NCBI GenBank assembly: GCA_020445605.1
Contig: JAGRGH010000030.1
Location: forward strand, 1 to 64,000
Length of the DNA: 64,000 nucleotides
Direction: 5' to 3'
Origin: Chromatiales bacterium
GTDB lineage: Bacteria; Pseudomonadota; Gammaproteobacteria; JAGRGH01
Part shown: positions 57,556 to 64,000 of the stretch, one piece after another
Numbering within the stretch: the stretch's first letter is position 1
How the letters are laid out: every line of letters begins with the position of its first letter
Notes under the pieces: model-generated
What the model was told of the DNA's origin: nothing
Databases searched by the model: none
What the model saw: only the letters and a program-made list of their open reading frames with translations
Translations under genes and position numbers: made by a program

Positions 57556-59472
57556 CTACAACGAACTCCACAGCGAGGTGAAATCGTCGTCCGGCGTCTG
57601 GTCGTCGCCGCTCGATTCGTGCTCGTCGACCTCTACATATTGAAACTGCCGGAAGGCTCCGGAGCTTTCCAGCAGTCGCGTCAGGCGTACGTAGGAGAAC
57701 TTGCCGTCCCGATCGACCCGCACCACGGTGCCGACTTCGTAAGGGATCGTCTCGGTGATCAGGCTCGCTGGGCGGTTGGCCACCCGCATCTCCGGTAGCA
57801 GCAGGCTGCGATCGTAGGCGCCATTCGCCGTGGACGGCTGGGTCATGATCGCGACGGCATGCGGCGCGATCATCTGCAACCCGACGCGCAGTTCGCTGCG
57901 TCCGGCAACCCGCAGCCAACGCACGACGGCGACACCGAACTGGGCGTCGGAATTCTGCGACTGAATGCCCACCAGTTCGCCGATCTTGACCTTCGGCATG
58001 TTCCGCACATGCCATTGCAGACAGTAACCACCGGCCGACTCGTTTAGGCTGTTGCAGGCGTAGGTTTCTGGCACCTCGGTCGTGGTGTTCAGGGGCAGCG
58101 TTGGCTGATTCAGGACGGGCGGCGCGCCGAACACGGGGTCCGCCGCGGGTGCAGCCATCGGCCCGAGTTGCGCGTCCATGGGTACGGCCGTGAGTTCGCC
58201 GAAGCTGACGCCGCGCCATGGTTCGGCGTTGTCCCGTTCAAACAGCGATTCGATGCGCTGCGCGTCTCCAACCGGCCTTGAAGCAGGACCGAAGGTCGAC
58301 AGCCGCGACCCGGAATCCTGACGAGGCGCCGGCGTGGGTGGAGGCGGAGGGGCGGCTGTGCGAGATTCTTTGCGTACCAGTCGATGGATGGTTGAAAGGC
58401 TGGTTGCGACGGTCAGCGACAACCCCATGCGCGTTCTTGTGAGCTGCCGGCGCGGCCCCATGCCCCAGCGCTGGATCGCACGGCGCAGGATGTTGCGGTT
58501 CGCCTCCACCGTAGCCGTCGAGCGCGTGTTGGGGTCGGTTTCACGAAATGCCGTGCGCAGGGCCTCGCTGAGGGCCGCGGTGTCGAGGTAGCGAAGCGTA
58601 CGACTCGGTGCGATCTGGGCCAGCGATGCGTGGCGGGGCGGGCGGTCGGACCAGAGGTCAACGACGAAGGTCTGTTTCGCATGATCGCTGCCCGCATCCG
58701 CGCCGCGCATTTCGGCCTGACCGGCCCATTGCCCGCAGCGAATCCAGGTCGTCTGCGTTTCGCTCTGGCGCATGCTGTAGGGGTCGCTCAGCGAGAACAA
58801 CAGATTGCGGCGGTAGGCCGCGGAAACGGTCAGATTGGCGGCCTCGTCCGATTCGGGGTCCCGCACCGCGACGGCATCGACCTGGTTCTTTTCCGCCAGC
58901 AGATACAGCAGGTTGATTTCGCGCCAGAGCTTCGTCGACGGCGTCAGATACAGCGTGGCGGACTGCAGGAGGTGACGGCCCAGGTAAAAAAGTGCGCGAT
59001 GGATCGCCACTGACAGCAACCGTCGGTCGACCTCGCCGCCGCGTGCCGTCAGCAGATCGTCGACGGCGATCCGGTACATCGTGCCGATCTCGCTCAGGAG
59101 CTCGCGCTGGAGCGACGCGATCTTGCGGGCCTTGTCCGAGATCGGTTGCGCGGTGCCAATCAGATGTTTGTCGAGATTCGATGAGACATAGTGCACCGTA
59201 TGGCGCACCTGTTCGGATGCCTTGATGCGGGTCAACGCCGTCATCTGCGTCCGGTTCATTTCGCTCAGCGCCCCGAAGAGGCTGCGCGCGGTCTCGCCGA
59301 TATTGGCAAGTGGCAGGGCGCTGAGCCATTCGGTCAGGCGCCGTGAACTGCCGTCGAAACTGCTCGGCCCCGGCGGCAAGCGGGCCGGGAGTTCCAGACC
59401 CGTGACGCTGGCGCCAGGACCCGTGTTCCCCGGCCGTCGTTGCAGGTCGGCGACATTCATTGAATGACTCAA
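57556..59472 (-). CDS. large protein of unknown function next to the FimX-like gene
   Basis: 638 residues, no signal peptide. The N-terminal 300 residues are helical (ARSLFGALSEMNRTQMTAL, ASLQRELLSEIGTMYRIAVDDLL). A proline-rich linker with a run of eight Pro residues follows near 370. The C-terminal 200 residues are beta-rich (CLQWHVRNMPKVKIGELVGI, GVAVVRWLRVAGRSELRVGLQMI), which looks PilZ-like in general shape, though the RxxxR motif of c-di-GMP binding is not seen. It is 304 bases upstream of the FimX-like gene on the same strand. A shared pilus or c-di-GMP role is inferred from the pairing only. Confidence 0.7.
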   Translation of the reverse strand: MSHSMNVADLQRRPGNTGPGASVTGLELPARLPPGPSSFDGSSRRLTEWLSALPLANIGETARSLFGALSEMNRTQMTALTRIKASEQVRHTVHYVSSNLDKHLIGTAQPISDKARKIASLQRELLSEIGTMYRIAVDDLLTARGGEVDRRLLSVAIHRALFYLGRHLLQSATLYLTPSTKLWREINLLYLLAEKNQVDAVAVRDPESDEAANLTVSAAYRRNLLFSLSDPYSMRQSETQTTWIRCGQWAGQAEMRGADAGSDHAKQTFVVDLWSDRPPRHASLAQIAPSRTLRYLDTAALSEALRTAFRETDPNTRSTATVEANRNILRRAIQRWGMGPRRQLTRTRMGLSLTVATSLSTIHRLVRKESRTAAPPPPPTPAPRQDSGSRLSTFGPASRPVGDAQRIESLFERDNAEPWRGVSFGELTAVPMDAQLGPMAAPAADPVFGAPPVLNQPTLPLNTTTEVPETYACNSLNESAGGYCLQWHVRNMPKVKIGELVGIQSQNSDAQFGVAVVRWLRVAGRSELRVGLQMIAPHAVAIMTQPSTANGAYDRSLLLPEMRVANRPASLITETIPYEVGTVVRVDRDGKFSYVRLTRLLESSGAFRQFQYVEVDEHESSGDDQTPDDDFTSLWSSL

Positions 59473-59631
59473 CGGCCGCTACCGAGTGACTCGTCGGTGT
59501 GGAGGGGTCTGCGCGTCGGGCATGTTGGCAAGCATAGCAATTCCGCTGGACACGGGTGGCGGTCAGGTTGCGGGCGCTGATCTGCGGTTCGATGGTCCGC
59601 GTATGTGTTCCGCAGTGAGCGCTCGCGCCGG

Positions 59632-60639
59632 TCATCCAAGCGGCAGCTTCGACCGTGCGCCCGCGATCTCGCGCACCAGGCGCGGCACCAGATAGCCGGG
59701 CAGGCGTGAGCGGAGGTCATTGAGCAACTGCACGGCACGCTCGTCCGGAACTTCGAAGTGCGCGGCCCCGGCGACCCGGTCCAGCGCATGCAGATAGTAG
59801 GGGGTGATGCGGGCGTCGGCGAGCCGCAGGCTGAGATTGGTCAGGGCATCAAGCGAATCGTTGACACCGGTCAACAGAACAGACTGGTTCAACAATATGG
59901 CCCCGGCCTGCGCCAGCCGATTCGCGGCGTCGATCACCGCTGCGTCGATCTCGTTGGCGTGGTTGATGTGCAGAACGACGATCACGGTGAATCGGGTTGC
60001 GCCCAGCCAGCCGACGAGCGCGTCGTCGACGCGCTGCGGGAGCACGACCGGGACTCGCGTGTGAATGCGAAGTCGTCGAAGGTGCGGGATGGCCTCGATG
60101 CGGCGGACGACGGTGGCGAGCCGTTCGTCGCGCAGACTCAGTGGATCGCCGCCGCTCAGGATGACCTCGTCGATCGAATCATCGTCGGCAAGCTGTTCAA
60201 GCAGAACGTCCAGATCGCGGTCGCGTAGTGCGTCCTCCGCGTAGGGAAAATGGCGTCGGAAGCAGTACCGGCAATGCACGGCACAGGCGCCGGTTGCGAT
60301 CAGCAGCGCGCGACCGTGATATTTCTGCAGGAGTCCGTATCCGCGGCGCGCCGCGTGGTCGCCGACCGGGTCCGAACCGAATCCCGGGGCCTTCACGAGT
60401 TCGTTGGCCGATGCGGCGATCTGGCGCAGCAGCGGATCATCAGGATCGCCGGGGCGCATCCGTTCGGCGAACGGTCGCGGCACCCGCAGGGGAAAGCCCG
60501 CCGCATCAAACGGGACCGGCCCCAGCGCGTCGGCGGGCAGACCAAGGTACGCGAGCAGGGCTTCCAGGCTCGTGAACGAACGGGCCAGCTCATGCTGCCA
60601 GTCCGGCGTCTGCCGCGCGAAGTCGCTTCGCGGTATCAT
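59632..60639 (-). CDS. epmB: EF-P beta-lysylation protein (lysine 2,3-aminomutase-like)
   Basis: 335 residues from the ATG at 60639. A radical-SAM enzyme converting lysine to beta-lysine for EF-P. The iron-sulfur triad is in CAVHCRYCFRRHFPY. GGDPLSLRDERL, RIHTRVPVVLPQRV and NQSVLLTGVNDS are typical of lysine aminomutases. The length lacks the extra domain of clostridial KAM, as in EpmB. It is divergent from efp by 36 bases, so they share a control region. Confidence 0.93.
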   Translation of the reverse strand: MIPRSDFARQTPDWQHELARSFTSLEALLAYLGLPADALGPVPFDAAGFPLRVPRPFAERMRPGDPDDPLLRQIAASANELVKAPGFGSDPVGDHAARRGYGLLQKYHGRALLIATGACAVHCRYCFRRHFPYAEDALRDRDLDVLLEQLADDDSIDEVILSGGDPLSLRDERLATVVRRIEAIPHLRRLRIHTRVPVVLPQRVDDALVGWLGATRFTVIVVLHINHANEIDAAVIDAANRLAQAGAILLNQSVLLTGVNDSLDALTNLSLRLADARITPYYLHALDRVAGAAHFEVPDERAVQLLNDLRSRLPGYLVPRLVREIAGARSKLPLG

Positions 60640-60675
60640 GCGCGCCCGTTTCCCCCGACCTGAAAGCCCCCAGTA

Positions 60676-61251
60676 ATGGCCACCTATAGTACCAACGAGT
60701 TCCGTTCCGGCCTCAAGATCATTCTCGACGGCGATCCGTACAACATCGTCGAAAACGAGTTCGTGAAACCCGGCAAGGGACAGGCGTTCAATCGTGTTCG
60801 GGTACGCAACCTGAAGACCGGTCGCACGGTCGAGAAGACCTTCAAGTCCGGCGACACGGTCGAGGCCGCCGACGTCATGGATACCGAAATGCAGTACGTC
60901 TACACCGACGGCGAGTTCTGGTATCTGATGGACCCGACGAGCTTCGAACAGCTCAGCGCCGACAAGACCGCCATGGCCGATGCCGCACAGTGGCTCAAGG
61001 GGCAGGAGACCTTGCTGGTGACCCTGTGGAACGGTGCGCCGCTCAACGTTCAGGCACCGCAGACGGTCATTCTGCAGATCACCCAAACCGATCCCGGTGT
61101 GCGCGGGGACACCTCCGGTGGTGGCGGAAAACCGGCGACGCTGGAGACCGGTGCCGTGGTCCGTGTGCCGCTGTTCGTGCAGGAAGGCGAGTTCGTCAAG
61201 GTCAACACCTGGACGGGCGAGTACATCTCCCGCGCGAAAGAGGAAGGCTGA
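60676..61251 (+). CDS. efp: elongation factor P
   Basis: 191 residues. Rescues ribosomes at polyproline. Three beta domains: the modified lysine is K34 in [13 protein letters not shown], the middle [14 protein letters not shown], and [23 protein letters not shown] at the end. The KPGKG loop fits lysylation by EpmA/EpmB, both encoded alongside. The many Pro-rich genes in the window (e.g. 52186-53478) would depend on it. Confidence 0.97.
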   Translation: MATYSTNEFRSGLKIILDGDPYNIVENEFVKPGKGQAFNRVRVRNLKTGRTVEKTFKSGDTVEAADVMDTEMQYVYTDGEFWYLMDPTSFEQLSADKTAMADAAQWLKGQETLLVTLWNGAPLNVQAPQTVILQITQTDPGVRGDTSGGGGKPATLETGAVVRVPLFVQEGEFVKVNTWTGEYISRAKEEG

Positions 61252-61299
61252 GGCGCGCGGCAAGCCAATCCGGCCAAGCCGCGGGTCAGGCCCCGCGCG

Positions 61300-62247
61300 A
61301 TGTCCGACCTCGACTGGCGACCGGCCTGTTCGGTTGCGGCGCTGCGCCGGCGTGCAATCTTGCTCGCCGCGATTCGCGAGTTCTTTGCCGGTCGCGACGT
61401 TCTGGAAGTCGACACCCCGATCCTTTCGCGCGCCGGGAATCCCGATCCCAACATTGAGCCCGTGCGCACTTCGCCGGGCGCCGGGCTCTCGGCACTCTGT
61501 CTGGCCACCTCGCCCGAGTTTGCGATGAAGCGCCTGCTCGCGGCCGGCAGCGGTGCGATCTACCAGATCGCACATGCGTTCCGGGCCGGCGAGCGTGGGC
61601 GCTGGCACAACCCCGAGTTTTCCATTCTGGAGTGGTACCGGCCGGGATTCTCGGTCGAGGACCTGGTCGGGGAGATCGATGCATTGCTCGATGCGGTCGG
61701 ATTGACCTCCGTTGCGGGCCCCATGCGCAGGATCGAATACCGGGATGCGTTCGTGACGGCGCTGGACGTGGACCCGCTTTCGGCATCGCTCGGCCAGCTG
61801 GCCCGACTCGCGCCGCAACAGGACTTTGGTCAGGAGCGCGAGACCTGGCTGGACTACCTGTTCAGCCACCGGGTTCAACCGACACTGGCCGGGCGCGTCT
61901 GCGTCTCCCACTGGCCGGCCTCGCAGGCGGCGCTCGCGCGGCTGGTGCCCGGGCGGCCCGAGCTTGCCGAGCGCTTCGAGATCTTTGTCGACGGGCTGGA
62001 ACTCGCCAACGGCTTCCACGAGTTGGCCGACGCAGCCGAGCAGCGGCGCCGGTTCGAGTCGGATCGCGCGCGCCGCGCCGGGAACGGTCAGCCGGATATC
62101 GCCCTCGACGAGGCCCTGCTTGCGGCGCTCGGCGACGGGTTTCCCGACTGCAGCGGCGTCGCGCTGGGCCTGGATCGACTGCTGGTGCTGCTGAGTGGCG
62201 CGAAGTCGCTCGACGACGTCTTGGCGTTTCCGATCGAGCGGGCCTGA
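61300..62247 (+). CDS. epmA: EF-P lysyltransferase
   Basis: 315 residues. A class II lysyl-tRNA synthetase core without the anticodon-binding domain: VDTPILSRAGNPDPNIEP, LATSPEFAMKRLLAAG, IYQIAHAFRAGERGRWHNPEFSILEWYR and the C-terminal GVALGLDRLLVLL motif 3. Attaches beta-lysine to K34 of EF-P. Starts 48 bases after efp on the same strand. Confidence 0.95.
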   Translation: MSDLDWRPACSVAALRRRAILLAAIREFFAGRDVLEVDTPILSRAGNPDPNIEPVRTSPGAGLSALCLATSPEFAMKRLLAAGSGAIYQIAHAFRAGERGRWHNPEFSILEWYRPGFSVEDLVGEIDALLDAVGLTSVAGPMRRIEYRDAFVTALDVDPLSASLGQLARLAPQQDFGQERETWLDYLFSHRVQPTLAGRVCVSHWPASQAALARLVPGRPELAERFEIFVDGLELANGFHELADAAEQRRRFESDRARRAGNGQPDIALDEALLAALGDGFPDCSGVALGLDRLLVLLSGAKSLDDVLAFPIERA

Positions 62248-62271
62248 TTACGAAACGATCTCCGACCGCGG

Positions 62272-63144
62272 TCAGTCGCAGATGCTGCCGATTGTCTGGC
62301 CGACGCGTACGGTGGCATCCGCTACGACCGGTTCATTCCAGGCGATGTTCGGACCAGTGAGCACAATCACGGTCGAGCCCATGTTGAAGCGACCGAGTTC
62401 TTCCCCGCGAGCGATACGGACGGCTTCCGCCCCCCGCGGGAACTCCCGGCGCACGACTCGCCGGCCGGCCGGCGGCGTGATCTCACCGGCCCAGACGGTC
62501 TCGATGGAACCCACGAACAGGGCGCCGACGAGCACGATTGCCATGGGGCCGGCCGGCGTTTCGCCGTAGCACACCACACGTTCGTTACGGGCAAACAGGC
62601 GTGGGCGCGCCCGCGTCGTGGCCGCATTCACGCTGTACAGGCGCCCCGGCACATGAACCTGGGTGCGAAGCTCGAAATCCAGCGGTGCATGTACCCGGTG
62701 ATAGTCGCGCGGCGAGAGGTACAGCGTCGCGAACCGGCCGCCCGCGAACGGCGAGGCGAGATCGGTCTGGCCACCGAGCAGTTCCAGCACGTCGAAATCG
62801 TGGCCCTTGGCCTGGAAGATTCGGCCGGCCTGGATCGCGCCGGCCTGGCTGACCACGGCATCCGCCGGGCTCACGAGGGTGAGTGAATCGCCCTGCACCG
62901 GTCGGCGGCCGGGCGCCAGCGCGCGGGTAAAGAACGCGTTGAAGCTCGGGTAGCCATCTTCAGGGGCCGGGGCGGCGTCTGCGAGATCGACCTTGTAAAT
63001 GCGTTGAAACACCCCGATGAGGGCGGTTCGAACGAAGCGCGCCCGCACGCGCGTGACCGCATGCACGGCGCGCGACAGGGCATGCTGCGCCAGGAGCCCG
63101 ACCAGGGCCGTAAAGGCGCGGTCGGAAAAGCTGGACCCGGCCAC
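62272..63144 (-). CDS. psd: phosphatidylserine decarboxylase proenzyme
   Basis: About 290 residues from the GTG at 63144; no ATG lies near and the RBS is weak. Makes phosphatidylethanolamine at the membrane. The self-cleavage motif is present as MGST (usually LGST) near the end, the catalytic His in DYHRVHAPLD and the Asp in SPADAVVS. The pyruvoyl serine is thus retained. It is convergent with epmA by 24 bases. Confidence 0.92.
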   Translation of the reverse strand: MAGSSFSDRAFTALVGLLAQHALSRAVHAVTRVRARFVRTALIGVFQRIYKVDLADAAPAPEDGYPSFNAFFTRALAPGRRPVQGDSLTLVSPADAVVSQAGAIQAGRIFQAKGHDFDVLELLGGQTDLASPFAGGRFATLYLSPRDYHRVHAPLDFELRTQVHVPGRLYSVNAATTRARPRLFARNERVVCYGETPAGPMAIVLVGALFVGSIETVWAGEITPPAGRRVVRREFPRGAEAVRIARGEELGRFNMGSTVIVLTGPNIAWNEPVVADATVRVGQTIGSICD

Positions 63145-63166
63145 GGCCGGTAGCGGGCGACGCTGA

Positions 63167-64000
63167 TCAGGCGGCTTTGAGCGCGGCCTCTGCGGCGGCC
63201 ACGGCGCGACCGGCCTCGATTTGTGCCGACATCTCGCCGAGCACGGTTTCGAGCGCGCCGAGCGCAAACAGCACATTCTGCGGGCGGGCGGCATAGCCCA
63301 TGAGCCCAATGCGCCAGATCTTGCCGGCCAGTGCGCCGAGGCCGGCGCCGATTTCCAGATTGAACTCGTTGAGCAGGCGTGAACGCACCTTGGCGTCGTC
63401 GATACCCTCCGGAATATGCACGGCATTGAGCTGCGGGAGACGGTGGGGCTCGTCGACCAGCATGCTGATGCCAAGCGCCGCAAGACCGGCCTTGAGGGCT
63501 TCATGGTGCCGTGCGTGGCGCGCCCAGGAGGCCTCGATGCCTTCCTCGTGCAACATGACCAGTGATTCGTGCAGTCCGTACAGGGCGTTGATCGGCGCGG
63601 TGTGGTGATAAGCGCGTTTAGTTGCGCCGCCCCAGTAGCCCATGACCAGGTTCAGGTCCAGGAACCAGGACTGCGCCTTGTCCGTGCGCGAGCGAATCCG
63701 CTCGGCCGCACGTTCGCTGAACGTGACCGGCGACAACCCCGGCGTGCAGGAGAGGCATTTCTGGCTGCCGGAGTACACCGCGTCCAGCCCCCAGGCGTCG
63801 ACTTCCAGCGGCGTGCCGCCGAGTGAGGTCACCGCGTCGACGATCGTCAGGCAGTCGTGGCGGTCGGCAAGCTTGGCGAGGGTCTGCGCGTCGGACTGCG
63901 CGCCGGTGGAGGTTTCCGCGTGCACGAACGCGAGCACGCTCGCATCTGGATGCGCCTTCAGTGCGTCCTCGACCTTGTTCGGGTCGACCGGTTTGCCCCA
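63167..64000 (-). CDS. class V aminotransferase (serine/alanine-glyoxylate type), partial
   Basis: At least 277 residues; the N-terminus lies past the window edge. PLP lysine in VYSGSQKCLSCTPGLSP, preceded by TIVDAVTSLGGTPLEVD. TKRAYHHTAPINALYGLHE and the C-terminal RIGLMGYAARPQNVL fit the alanine/serine-glyoxylate family. Would link glyoxylate with glycine, serine or alanine. 22 bases upstream of psd on the same strand. Confidence 0.9.
   Translation of the reverse strand, partial: WGKPVDPNKVEDALKAHPDASVLAFVHAETSTGAQSDAQTLAKLADRHDCLTIVDAVTSLGGTPLEVDAWGLDAVYSGSQKCLSCTPGLSPVTFSERAAERIRSRTDKAQSWFLDLNLVMGYWGGATKRAYHHTAPINALYGLHESLVMLHEEGIEASWARHARHHEALKAGLAALGISMLVDEPHRLPQLNAVHIPEGIDDAKVRSRLLNEFNLEIGAGLGALAGKIWRIGLMGYAARPQNVLFALGALETVLGEMSAQIEAGRAVAAAEAALKAA

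Noticed and set aside
60640-62019. Upstream extension of the epmB frame through efp and epmA
   Set aside because: It would overlap two certain genes; the conserved EpmB N-terminus begins at 60639.

Overview
The window is a GC-rich chromosomal segment of a gammaproteobacterium that probably oxidises sulfur. Pointers are flavocytochrome c sulfide dehydrogenase (fccAB), EF-P beta-lysylation genes (epmB-efp-epmA), TamA/TamB, a FimX-like pilus regulator, a PEP-CTERM-type protein and the gene order ribH-nusB-thiL-pgpA. A purple-sulfur or Ectothiorhodospiraceae-like relative is a reasonable guess, but no rRNA or tRNA is present to fix it.

Region 1 (1-4338) is a mobile integron. A long integron integrase gene (intI, +) lies beside an attI-like area and at least two gene cassettes read on the minus strand. 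The second cassette is about 2.1 kb and clearly more AT-rich than its surroundings. It carries a tightly overlapping three-gene set: a P-loop NTPase, a 113-residue protein and a small Cys-rich membrane-anchored protein. It is bounded by two attC sites whose folded arms show the extrahelical base. An IS1182-like transposase with an in-frame stop abuts the distal attC. This cassette is the best candidate here for an undescribed (perhaps defence) system.

Region 2 (4445-9754) holds a retropepsin-like protease and the vitamin and lipid genes pgpA, thiL, nusB, ribH, hemL and thiE. Region 3 (9801-21672) is respiratory and envelope: a di-heme peroxidase, a pentaheme cytochrome, an RND efflux pair, fccAB, a sigma54 activator and a DUF302 protein. 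The fccA/activator intergenic region carries facing sigma54-type promoters and a dyad placed like an enhancer site.

Region 4 (21751-36111) has a PEP-CTERM-like gene behind a sigma54 promoter, then a permease fused to FG-GAP/ASPIC repeats. After these comes a tightly overlapping operon, corA-mscS-tamA-tamB-mscS. Region 5 (36491-40920) is the N-end-rule cluster clpS-clpA-infA-bpt-aat. Region 6 (41044-46152) holds a CsgG-like lipoprotein, a GNAT protein, sbcB and secreted proteins of unknown role. Region 7 (46361-51453) is glyA-nrdR-ribD-orf-ribE-ribBA, far from ribH. Region 8 (51505-59472) contains a ParA-like ATPase, a TPR membrane protein, a coiled-coil membrane protein, a 5'-nucleotidase, a FimX-like protein and its partner. 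Region 9 (59632-64000) is epmB/efp-epmA, psd and a partial class V aminotransferase.

A family of structured intergenic repeats (multiple hairpins, conserved stems, variable loops) recurs near 7.1, 12.5 and 36.3 kb. Most genes are tightly packed, often with 4-base start/stop overlaps.
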